A stretch of 64,000 nt of DNA, from assembly GCA_013396525.1 (NCBI GenBank), contig VWYX01000125.1:806001-870000 (forward strand). Reading direction: 5' to 3'. This DNA is from Chaetorhynchus papuensis. Lineage: Eukaryota > Chordata > Aves > Passeriformes > Rhipiduridae. The translations under genes were made by a program, and so were the position numbers. The notes below the pieces were generated by a model. That model did no database searches. It was given only the letters and a program-made list of their open reading frames with translations, and had not been told where the DNA came from. Of the stretch, positions 40,001 to 53,000 are shown piece by piece (the first letter of the stretch is position 1; the number at the start of each line of letters is the position of its first letter).

Positions 40001-43000
40001 CTTTGTGAAAGATGTCACAGTTCTCATCTGTTAATGTCACACAGCAAAACCTCTCAAATGCAAATTCACCTGTAGCCCTGATTCTGCTGATTTTTCTCGA
40101 AGTATCTGTTCATCATTATTTCCAATAGAAAGCAACTCTTCTTTTCTTGTGTTGGAGTAACCCTCAGAGATTTTCATCACGCTACTCACAACTGACATAA
40201 TGAGGTTAATTTTATTGAGTGTATTTGGTTCTCTGTACCCCAGTGTTCATGATTCATCATTTTTTTTGTGAGTGAATAGTGAGATAATGAGATAGCAGGT
40301 TGACAAGGGCAGAAATGCATTCAGGTTTAAAACAACGGATGTGCCTTGTGAGCAAGTTCAGCCAAGTGGGATGTCAGTCTGTTCCATGAGGATTGCCAGG
40401 TCAAAGCTGACTCAGAATTAGTATTTATGAATACTCCATCAAAATATAATCATGAATAATATATATGATAAATGTCTCATTAACACACACATCAACTGAT
40501 ATATTCCACTACCCACTGTCTGCACACCAAAGCTGAGAAGAACGATACGAAATTTCAGTCTCAGAATTATGGCTGCCTGCTGTGATGCAGTGTGAGTTCT
40601 TCGTACTGGATAATAAAAATACATGGTTTTTACTGTGTGGACATGATGAACTTTGCAATGTTCTGACTTGTCTATTTCCTCACTTTTAAGAGTCGGGGTT
40701 TTTTTAAGTGTTAAATGTCATAGATGTTTTTGAACAGCTTAGGAAGTTAAACTTTTAAAAGAGATGTGTGGGCTTTGAAGTGATGGAAATTATTGTAACT
40801 TTGTGATAGTTACACTTCATGTCTGGGGAAAACGTAAGAAAATATTTAGAGCTGAAAAGTTTTAAAAGTAATTTTGTTGAAATCAAGGGAGTTTAATGCC
40901 CACAGTATGACCTACTGCATCTTTAGACACCTAATTATCTTCAAATATCTGCCCTTTATGCTGTGTTTACATGCAAAAAATGCTCGAAAGTGTTAAGTTA
41001 ATGGTTGGACTAGATGATCTTAGAAGTCTTTTCCATCTTAAATGATTCTGTGATTATGAAACCTGTGCCAGTTGTCATAATGTTGTGTTTCTGACAGGGG
41101 TGAGTTGATGCAAGCATTTCAGAGATGTTGGGAGAAATTTGTATCTTCAACCATCATTTTTATATAATAGCAAGTGTGTATGAGATCAGATATTACATTC
41201 TCCTGTCCTGGTAGGTGTGACATTTTTAATCTGGTTACTACCTCCTGCATTTTGTAGACATTTTCAGTTTGAAGGAGATTGTGTGAGTGGCTCTGCAGCA
41301 GGTACCGTGTGTTTCTCAGCTTTTACCAGACTTTTTAATGTTATGAATCATAGAGACAGGTCTGGCCACATTAAATGAAGATTAGTCCCATTTGGCTTGC
41401 AGTTTTAAGTACTTACTAGTTTATTTAATAAAGATGTTGTCTGCCTTCTGTTATGTACATGTGTGTGATTCACAGGCATAGGAGACGTGGCACGTTCAGC
41501 CCCTGGCTCGGGAGGCTCTGCTGGGTTGGAGACAAGCAAGTTCTTGTTCTCCAGCACCCCAGGCTGTGTCTACATCACAGCTGACAAGGGCTGGGAGCAG
41601 GAAGGTGTGTGAGCCACTGCTCCTGATCACAGGCTTGCCCCAAGGCACGCTGCAGACTGCCCCTGCCGTGTGCCCGGGGCCTGGCAGAGTTTTGAACTGC
41701 CGGACAGGCTTAGACAGAGTCCCTTGGGCTGTCCCGGGGTTGCACTTGTATTTCACTGTCTGAATATAGAGTAAGTCTGATCCAGAGGGCAGCCTTTGGG
41801 TGACCCTGGCATGCAATGTGGAAATACCCAAAGTCTCAGAGCATAGACAACTCTCTAAGCTGCAAAGTTAGGTCGAAGATACATGGCTACAAAGGAGAGA
41901 GAGAGAGCAATTTCAGCTGAGGAAACATCCATGACCTCGATATAACCCAGCCATGATTTTGCAGCTCTCCACTGGTGCTAATCCATGTTGGCTCAGACCC
42001 CAGCTGGGATCAGACAGGTCAGCGCCTGCTTAGAGATTTCTGACTGGAGAACAGAAACAGAGCTCAAAACAGAAGGAAAAGAATGAAAGGTTTTAGGATT
42101 AGACTGAGAATGATTACATTTGTCTTGGCAGTGGCAATACCACACACGCATGCAGTGTTGGGGAGCTGCTTCCTGGCGGCACCACGCAAAGGGCTCAGCA
42201 GCACAAAGTGGAGCAGCATCCAGGCTGCGATCGGAGCACTCGCTTCACTCACAAGTCTCAGCGTGGCTCTGGAGCCAATCCCAGAGCTTGCTCCTGGCCT
42301 CACGGGGCAGTTTATCGCATCTTCTATTTAATCTTACTTTGGGCAGACTGAGAACCTGATGACAAGAATGTCCAATGCATGATTTAGCTCCTGCAGATGG
42401 TCAGGACGTGCCTGTCTTAATTTCTGGCATGTACAGGCCAGAGGGAGAAAAAGCAAGGAATTTGATGGGCATGGCAGAGTAGTTGCAAGGAACACCCTTC
42501 TGGTACTCTGCAATGCGATGTGAGAGTCACAGCAGGTAAACAGTGTTTTATCTGTGAGCACACAGGGTTGTGTTTGCTTTATGGGTCTCCTTAGGGCTGT
42601 GTAGGGAGAATGTTCATCTACTTTTTGAAGGCTGCATGTTGCTGCAGTTTGTGACATTTGTGGAGTTACATTATTGATTTTATTTTCTTAGGAGAAACAG
42701 TAAATAGAAAATTACTCATTTGTACACCTGGGCATGCCTTCGACATCAGGACATTGAGGCATTAAAGCTCAAAGTGACTGAGAAACGGAAGATGGTTCAT
42801 TATTTAACATCCCTCTGAAGAGCTGTATTTACTCCTATTACATAACTGCTTTTTCAGACAATTTCTGTGTTTTTCCACGCATCTCTGACTGTGCTTCCAG
42901 TTATTCCAGTAAACAGGGGTGTGTAGGAAGAAGGGGAATAACTGCTTTTGAAATGGTTGAAAATAATGCAGTTATAGTCCTGTAATCAGATGCTTCAAGA

Positions 43001-46000
43001 TGTGGCTATTTATTTCACAGTTCTGCTTGCTAAAGGTCTATCCTGCAGTGAGCAGCCAGTGGCAGTTCTTGGGCTTCAGATGGAAGTATTCAGGAAGGTG
43101 AAGTTGGGGAAATCTACAGATTGAGTTTATCCACAGCAATAAACTGCTCTCCAGGGTGAGTGACACATTATCTCTGGAAAAGTAAGAAATGAGCTAGCCA
43201 GTTATCACAACTAAACAACCATTTTAATGGTTCTTTGGTTGCTTTCAATGCAGATGCTTGTGGACAAAGTTCTGCTCTGCCCACTACTATAGAGTTTTGT
43301 TTGTTTGTTTGTTTTTATAGCATTGTCGTTGTTTCCTGGAACAGAGAAAGGAAGAATTTGATTATGTTTGTATTGTAGTATCATTCAAGACCTATATTGT
43401 GCTTAACTGTGCAAAAAATGGATTAAGAGAAGCTCTCGTTCTCAGACAGCTGAGGAAGATGAACAACAAAGAACAGAGGAGGAAGGGAGACAGATACACA
43501 CATGTAGTACTGTGATATTTACTTTATGTTTTCAAAGGCAAATAAAGTGAGAGGCATCTCTCAGCCAAATTACCCATTTAATAACTAATTTTCCTGTAAT
43601 GTTATGACACATTTGGGTGTTTAGGACAGATGCTGATAGAGTGAGGTGACTTCAGAGAGATGGATAAAGAGAAAGAGAGCGTTCAGGACATGCAGCACGA
43701 GAGTCAACACCTCCACTGGGTCTCCAGGACCATTTTGTTTGTTTTGAACATGTTTTAGCCCACGGGCAGCCTTGCCTGGGCTCACTTCAGAGCAAGGTGG
43801 TTGTTCTGTAGAATGTATAGTATGACTGCCCTGCTATTAATACCCCCAGGGCAAGGGAGGCAGGCACGGTGCAGGACGTGTGAGAAGACATCTTGTGGCT
43901 TGGGTCAGCCCATCCTGTCTGCGGCCTGCAGTCACCTCGGCCCCTGAGCGGTATAATAAGCACTTCAGGCAGAGTCTGGCTCCCCCCATTTAGTCTCCCT
44001 CCACTTTCAGTCTGTAAATATTTGTCCTGTCCACATCTATTGTTGGCACAGAGACATCAGTAGAAAGTTCTATTAAGCCTTTGCTTGCATATTTGGCTTC
44101 AGGCCAGCGAAAGTTAAACCCGATCGTCTTAGCCTCTCACTACCCCTGCTCCTTCTTTTTTTTCAGTGGTAAATGATGACTCTCTTCGAGATGGGCCTGA
44201 TTTTCCTGGGGGCCAGTTGGCATTCCCCCAAGGCATACACATTTAATGGCACAAGTAAACAGCAGGATAGAGGGGTTTTGTTCCTTTTGTACACACTATC
44301 TAATTTGTTCCTTGGCACTTTCCCCACCCACGGGGAAGGATGGCTGTCTCTCTATACAAGCCAGAGTTTGATTTATTTATTTTTTGCCTTCCTTCCTCAA
44401 GCTGCCTGTAGCAGGCACACCGAATTTCCAAAAATGAAGGTGTTAATACAAGTATCGCTTACTGCCCCTCCTGTGACATCCATGCCACTGTTACCCAAAA
44501 TGAGAAGTGCAATTTGGATGAGTCAGGGAGTCTGCCCTGACTCAGACTAACTAATGTAGGAGTGTCTTGGGGTCATGCATGGTTCTATTAATATAGGGTC
44601 AAACTTGAGTAGGGAGCTCTGGTTTGATTTACCTATAGTTAGCAGTCTATGCAATGCAGCAAACCCAGCCAGAAAAAACCTGGCTCAATTTTCTCTGAAT
44701 TTGTGTTAAAAAAAAATACAGTCATTATCTTAAGGTAATGAAACATGTTCATTTTATTCTGTGCTCAGCCAACATACTAATTTTTATGTCATGTTCTGCT
44801 GTTGCACTAAAAAGTGTTGAAACCTAACTATTTTTGTGTCTCATACACATCTTTTTTTTTTTGTCACATTAATTAAATCACAAAGATCTCTCTTGTATTG
44901 TGGTCCTTTCAAAGCGAATGTGCAAGGACACTGCAAGAAGCTCTGTCATTTCTCCTTCCTACCCTCTTAGTAGACTCTTGGTACAAGGACAAATGAAGAA
45001 AATGTTTCTTACTGTTAAGAATAAGTTGTGTGTAGATATTCTCATTGTATCTATTGTAATCTCACCAAGGTTTATTGGTCCTGGGTCTAGCAAAGTAATT
45101 CCATATTAGAAAATCTTTGTGGTGCAAGGTTTTGAACATATTTATTTTCTGGCTTCCAGGAAGGTAAATTGTCTTTAAATACAGTGAGTGAGAAAAAAAA
45201 AAAATACAGCAAGAAATTTAATAGACTATTTAGGGAACTAGGGAGACTGTGTAGGAGGATAGAAAATAGCTATAGGAGAGTGTATGATGGGAAAACCCTG
45301 TGTCCCAAGTCTCATATCTCTGTAACGGCTCAGTGAGAATTTCTCCTCAGCCGGTACGAGCTTGCATTGCTCTATTGACCTTTCTGAGGTTCAATTGATT
45401 TACCCCAGCTTGAAACCTGACCTTTTGTGTCCAGATAGCAAGGTGGCATAGAACTTCTGTGTCCAGATAGCAAGGTGGGAGAGAGCAGAGCAACACTTCC
45501 TAATCTCCACAAAGGCTTCTGAAGTAGATAAAAAAGCAGAGCCGCTGCTTTGCATTCTGTAACACTTTAGCAGAGCCTACAGGATGTGAAGCTGCTCTGA
45601 ACAAGATCAGAACAAGGATTACCTGTTCCTGTAACCTTTAAAATACAGGTGATGCTGATTTGTGTTCTCTTCTGAGCCGAAATGATTGAGATGTAAGCAA
45701 CCAAATGGAGACGTGGCCCAAGGCACTCAGTATTGACAGAGTAGCACTGCCACCACAAAGACAGAAATAAAGATTATATCTGGGCACCAGCCTAAAAAGG
45801 TTCTATGGACTGTTAAACCAATTAGGGATCAGATAACATGTTCTCCCAGTCACTGGGATGGAGTCTGTCTGCCTTAGAGTAAAAACATAATTGTGCCATA
45901 GATAGAAATGCTCACTGTCAGCTTCATGTCATGTGTGAAACTCTGTGTTCTTTTAATGGCTGTGCAAAGCATTAGACCATTTGAAAAAAAATACAAAAAT

Positions 46001-46986
46001 CTGTAGTTTAAATCTTCCTCCCCTTTTTATTAAGCAATACCAAGAGTCAACACAGGTCTTGGAGCTCACCCAGAGGAAATTTGGTATTTGACTTGAACAG
46101 GCACAGTGCATCCCATTTATCAAACTTGGAGGCCAAGACAAATATATTTTGTCTTATAACTCCATGTTACATGACAGCCAGATGTCGTGCTCTCAGCCTG
46201 TGAAGCATTTGTAGCAGAAATCATTTTTGCAGCATGGCAAACAAGACCTTTCTATGTTTTGTTGTTTAGTGGTTTGGTTTTTTGTTTCACTGCTAGGGCT
46301 TCACCTCTAGGCATTATTAGATTACTAGGTAGAGAACATGACACAAAGCTCAAGCTGATGTGAGAAAATAGAATTGTTTGTATCCACACATGCACCAGCT
46401 CTGAAGAATTGATATTGCTCGTGTGTTTGTTGGGTGCAGATATGATCCACTTTCACGCTGCACTACAGCAGTGAGTACCTCACTGCACAAGATCACAGGG
46501 CCCCCTGTGATCTTCCTTGCTGATAGGATTCTGTAATTTCCTCTTCCTTCCCATCCTTCCAGTCTTACTTGCAGCAGGAAGACTTTTTTAAAAAAATATG
46601 CTATTGTTGGATTTCTAGTCAACAATATCCTGGGAAAAGCAGCATTGGCTGTTCCACTGAAAAAGTTGCTACAAGATGATGTCATCTGGCAGTAGGGACC
46701 AAAACAAGACAGGGTGTTGCAGCAGCTAAAAATGACAATCTGCAATGCACCAATATTTAGGTTTCATGGTCCTACAAAGGAGTTTGGGAAAAGAGATGCA
46801 ACTAAACACTGCTGGAGTTCTGGCTGCTTGCAGGGTGCACTGTGCCTGTATTAAACACAAAATGTGGTGTAACAGAGGTAGAAAAATATTACACCTGAAC
46901 AGAAGCAGACTGTTAATATTTTCTCCAAAAACGACTTTTCTGCTTAATGCAGTGTTGCAATCCAAATGCATGTGGCTACAAATCAC

Positions 46987-47019
<33 letters not shown>

Positions 47020-50000
47020 TGCTACTTCCTTTTAAACCCTTGGGAAACAATGATGGAAGATGTATTTCTGGAACTGTTTAGCAAAATGTTAATTTGAGAT
47101 TTGCTGTCTAGGAGTCTGGTGTCATAATCTCCAGAGTTGGGTGTTCAGATTTTTGCTGGAAAGGCTGTTTGTGTTGTGCTCTTAAGGGCAGATCACAGAA
47201 GGGCTTGCTGGGTCATTTGTAAGCTGTGCAAAAATTGATATTCAAGTTGTTTTTTTTCTTGGAGAGTTGGCTGCTAAGTAGCAACCCTGCTGGGCTTTGA
47301 AATGTGTGGTCACCTCTCCAAGAAGGCTGTGAGCAGCAAGTAAAAAAGTGAGGATCCATAAGGACAGAAGGCAGTATTTAATCCTCCTGCTGGAAATCAA
47401 ACACGAGGCCACACAATGCACAGGCAAGGCAGATGATGTTGTGACTGAGAAAGGCAAAGCACACAAAAATTACAGAAATATGCATAGATCAAGAATTGAA
47501 TTACCAGAATTGTTATGGCTGTCTTAGACTTTTGATACAGTAAATATTGTAATAGCTGTAATTTTCCATTTTGTTTCCTTTTTTCTTGGCAAGTGTTTTA
47601 TGACACAAACGGCCAGAATACTTAAAAGTCTGATGAATGATTTCCAAAGACCCAGTATCCTGGGTGATTGCTGCCCTTGTGAGCAGGATCACTGAAACTC
47701 CCTGTGCAAGCAGCCAGTAAATCAGCAGATCTGTGTGCAAGCATTAAAATGGTTCCCAAAACGGAGAGAAATTAACTGCCACAAGCCTCTTCTTTTGCTG
47801 TGCAAAATGTGAAAATGGAAGCAGAAACTTAAATGAATGGAATGTGTACACGTCCCATAACGTTAGACCTTATGGATTACAGAGTGAACCTTGTTACGTG
47901 CTCGGGGGAGATCTGTAAAAGTATTTTTAAAAGCAACATAGAATACCCAGGTGTCTGGGTGAATGATTATTTTAGGCTAGTTAACGGTATCCCTCTCACA
48001 TAAATCTCAGCTTCTTTGATCCAAATTTTAGGTCAGTTCTGCCTTTCTTTTGTCTGGTTTGGCTGTCTGGATACTTGAATTTTATCTGATATGCCTCCAC
48101 TTCAGCAAGCTTCTTATGAATTTAAACTTTTCTCTTTTCCTTTTATATTTGCTCCTTAATAACTCTGGTGTCTTACTTTGGATGTATCTAAACAATATTT
48201 GGTGTTATGTAATTGGAAAGGTGGTGGTACTCAAGAACTCCTTAGGCCTCATCAAAGCTGAATTTTAAATAGATTTAAATACTAGTAATCAGAAAACCAA
48301 GCAATGGAGTCTCACTAGAGTGAATTTCAGATGAACATAAGCCTTTTCTTTTTATTATTTTCTAAAGCAAAATGTTTCATTCCATTCAACCCTGAACTGT
48401 ATTTTGTCTGAAGTTTTGAATTGAACAGGACATTAATTATTTTTTCCACAGAAAAACACCATTTGATACTGTGGTTTGAGTGTTTTTGCCATTTGATTGC
48501 TAGAAACAGATTTTTATTGACTGCACATAGTAAGTTGCTCATATAGATGCTACTTTTATCAGTTACACATGCTGGGATTATAAAAGATAATGTGACCTGG
48601 GATAGAGCACAGTCTGGTCTACAGCAGTCCCTGTGAGTTATGCAGTGTATACACTATCTCAGTCTTTGCTTTGACATTTATAATATTACACATTTCACTG
48701 TAGAGTCTGAAATCTTCAGGCTTTTCATTGTTGGTGTGGTAATACATTTGTTTATGTAGTGCTTTGCTGTTTTGTTCACACTCGTGTTGCTCTCCACTCT
48801 GTTGTGCTGTTGAGGTATTTTTGGCAATGTTTATCTCTGTTGTTTGTGTCTATGGACTGACTGCTATTTCTATTTGTAGTATCTAAACTGGCTTAATTTA
48901 CAGTGTCTTTTGTTTGCAGCAGTCCTGAGTGTGAAAATACTTTTGTTTTTGGGAAAATGTTACGGTCTGTGCAGTCCATCCTCAAACTCCCACTAAAGGC
49001 AGTGGGGACAATGTAGGGACAAACCCTGCACATCAGGCACCGCAAATCTAAAAGGTCTTGGGAGCAAGGATTGGTTGCCCAGAGAGGTTGTGGTTGCCCC
49101 CATCCCTGGAAGTGTTCCAGGCCAGTTTGGATGGGGCTTGGAGCATCCTAGGCTAGTGAGAGGTGCCCATAGCAGAGGGATTGGAACGAGATGATCTATC
49201 TAAGGCCCCTTCCAGCACAAACCATTCTATGGTTCCATGAGTCTGTGAACTGGGATCCAGATCTCTGCTCGTGCCACTGACCTCTGTAATTACTACCTGT
49301 CCAGTTTTCTCCTAACTCCATTGTTCTCCATTTCCAGCTACCATACATATTCAAGGAGGGAGCATAGGGGTGATCCCACTGAGTGGTTGGTTGTCTAATG
49401 ATGAGAATACTATCAGAAAAGGTGAAGAACGTGAGTTTAAATTCAGGGTTAAGGTGGAGGTGAACTCTTAGTGCCTTGACAAGTGTTTATGGTGGGAAAG
49501 GTGGGTGGCAGTACCATCTCTCCCAACCACTCTTGAAAAAGGATGAACTTTCTCAGCCTTGTTTCTGTGCTTAAAACTGGATTCGAAGCTCTACATCCAA
49601 AATGGATGATGATGGTAAATTTTAGAAGGGGATTAAAACTGAGGTTCATCCTTGTGCTTACTGTGTCCTGCTACCTGACTATCAGCTGCACTTCTCTTGG
49701 TGCACAGGCTTTCTGTATCTCACCTTCTGGAAGTGCCTGTTTGTCCCTATTGCCTCTGTAAGAAAATTCTGATTCTTTTTCTGTCTCTCACTTCAGTAAA
49801 ATGCAAGGAGAAAGTCCCTTATAGGTGATACCCTTCTTCTTACCCCTGTCTCTGAGATGTGTCCCCTAAGATGTTTCTTTTGTGTTCTTGCTTCTTCACT
49901 GCCCAAGACACGAGTGGCTTATTAAGGAGATGGGAATAGATACAGGCACTTGGAAATTCCTATTGTTCTTCAGAGAGACAGCTCTGTTGTCCAGCAGAGC

Positions 50001-53000
50001 AATGCCTGAGACCCATCTGTCAAGATAACAGCTGCCACTTTTTCCATAGTTCATTTATAAGATCACTGAGATCAAAACTTAGAGATGGAAAAGACCTATT
50101 TATAAGAACTAAACTGTGCTGTTAATAGCTCCTTTCTGCTGTGGCTCACAAGGTACTTTAAAGGCTTACTGAATCAAGCCTTTCAGGATACCCAAGGCAA
50201 AGTATATTAGTTAATAATATTATTGCTGGATATGCTATTGACTGGCTGACCTTCCTGAAACTGCAGTGCTTGTTTCACAGGGAATAGAATGAAGGTGAGT
50301 TATACTTACACAGCAGTCTGGTGACACAACCTATTCTTTCTGACATCCAGCTTTTTGCTCTGATCACAAATCTACACTATTCATTATTCTTGCAGGATTC
50401 TGCTCTGGAGAATAGTCCCAAGTGCATGATTCAACACAGACTTAAATTACTGAGATCCAGGTCTCAAACTGCTACATATGTTTTTGTACTTTCATTAATA
50501 TCAGGGGAACTGTGCCAGTTCACAACAAAGGGAATCTGCAACATCAGGACAAAAATAGGAAACAAATGTGGCAAAAACAATAATCTCATAGTAATATTAT
50601 TTCAGAACAAACTCAAAGTTTACAGGCAGAATGATATTTATGTCACTGACAGGGTCTGCCTTGGAGCACGTAAAACACTGTTTACATTGAAAACAATACT
50701 GCAAAAATACTCTTTTTTTTGTGAAAGCTGTTGCATTCCTAGTAGGTGGGAAGAGCAAACTATACATTCATGGAAAGATTAGTCCCTTTGATGAGTGTAT
50801 CTTACATACCTTTAAAAATGATGGTCTAGAATAGTAAAATAAGATATTCCTCCTCTGGAGTGCTGCAGCAAACAACAAAAGCTTCTGCTCAGCGAAGTAC
50901 TGGGTTTGTCTGATGTTAATAGTAGGCTGAACTTCTAACAAAACAGAAAGGGTTTCCCAATCTGTAGCTTGTTAATGAACCCTGAGAGGGGTTCATTCAA
51001 AGACTAGAAGGGGCTCTTACCTTCTGTGATTGGTACAGCAGGGTTGCTGTGTGTATTAGTACTCTGTAAGTGACTGGCTGGGTCTGTGGTAACCCAGTCT
51101 AAAGAACCTCAGGCAACATAATCCACTGGAAAGCATTTGGTGGACAAACCAAAACCAGCTTGGTTTTAGGCTGCATTTTTTCGCTAGTCTTGACTGTCAT
51201 CAAGTAATCTTGGGTGGAATTAAGCTCGACTGTCTTTAGCTGCCTAGAAGTCAACAGTCTGCCCACGTCAGTGCAGAGAGCGCAGCATGGAGATGCCTTT
51301 TCCATCCCAGCAAGGGACTCATCCCTTGAGTGAACCCGCAGCGAGTTTCACCTGATCACCCTGGAAACTCTGTGTGTTATGCTGGAGTGAGACCCCATGG
51401 TGGCCTCAAATTGGTGTCAGTGAAGTAATGTCTCATTTTCTGCATGGAATCTCAGGCAGGAGGAGATGACTCCCCAGGAATTCTCCAAACACTTGCGAAG
51501 GGAGGGGCTATTGCATAATGCCAGCCAGGAAGGTTATACCACATCTCTAAAATAAGACATATTACAGGGATGTCTGACCAGTCCAGATCAAAAAGTTGGA
51601 CACCCTGGATGAAAAGCATTGGACTTCTGCATTATGTATGTTTTATGTGCATATGAGATCATGGTGGAACAGCAGTGTCTGCCTCTGACTATAGAGTATA
51701 TGTAATCTTGGCATATTGACTGTGCCTTCTTACATGGCTCACTAAAACACCCATTTTTATAAACTGTTTACTTCTCTGGTTGCATCCTGTGAGTTTCTCT
51801 TTTTCCAAGAATGTTTTTCCTTTTCTCCATCTTATTTAAGAACAGAGTAGCTGCTAAGTCCTTTGCATGATGTTAGATGATTACTGTGTTTGCCAAGATG
51901 AGTCTAAGTAAAACACTGCTCTGTGAAGGAGCTGTAGCCATGCGGAGCATTCAGAAAGTTGGATGTAATAAAGAACCAGGTAAACAAGGACCTATAGGAA
52001 AGAAAGAGCATTCATTTACCAGGGATAAATGTGGGGACAAATGTTATTTTTCAGTTCAAATGCCCTAAAAGCTAACATACCACTTTAACATCTTGGTGTT
52101 AACTGGCAACACATAAATAATTACTTTTTCATGCTCAGATTTATTGTCTTTGGGTATGGCCAGAGAAGCTGTGGATTCCCTTATCTCTGGAAACGTTTAA
52201 GACCAGGCTGGCTGGGGCCCAGAGCAACCTAGTGGAATCTCTATGGCAGGGAGTTGGAATGAGATGGTCTTTAATGTTCCTTCCAGCCCAAACCATTCTA
52301 TGATTCTCTGCATAGCCTCTTAATTCAGTGCCCTACTAGAGATGGGTAGATCTGTCACTAGGCTGTTGCTAGCGTAAGCCAAGGGAATCAGAGGTGTTTC
52401 ACTTAAATTAAGATTTTTAGCGCAAATTTATTTAGAAGGAAACATACTACAACTCTAGACAGTTGAAAACCAAAGAATGCTCCATCTGAGAACAGCTTAT
52501 CATTAAAGCTCACCTGACTGCTGATGGGTATTGTCATGTTGGGCTGGAAAGGTGTTTCTTCTGGCAGTTTCTTCCCTGAGCAGAGGAGAAATTAAGAACC
52601 TAGTCCTTTTACCCCAGATCCCCTCTTATGTGGTCTCAGAGCCGTGCTCAGAGCTTTCACAAGAAACCTCTGAAGATGCTTTTCTGGTGTTTTTCTGTGC
52701 TCCCTGCACCCAATTCTGTGTTGAGAAGCTCTGGACTCCCACCTTGGGTCCCCGATAGACAGTGGCTGTCACATTCACACGTAGTTCAGTGAGGTTTAAC
52801 CTGCTTCAGAAGTGTGTAACTTCCCAGTGGGAGGTCACCTGCACAGCTGTGCATGTGCCACAGGCTAAAATGTCAAATGCATACCCACAGAACATAGGCA
52901 ACCATGAAACAAAAAGGGAGGAGGGAAGGGAATACGTGTGGCATAGGATGAGACTGAGAATGAAACCACAATAACATAAAAAAAGATATAGTATTGCCCT

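Noticed and set aside
46988..47013. Poly(T) run as the tail of a processed pseudogene on the minus strand
   Set aside because: The sequence to its left does not resemble any mRNA I recognise, and no flanking direct repeats were seen.
50321..50782. 153-codon plus-strand frame in intron 2
   Set aside because: AT-rich intronic DNA, no family resemblance, no promoter or polyadenylation context.
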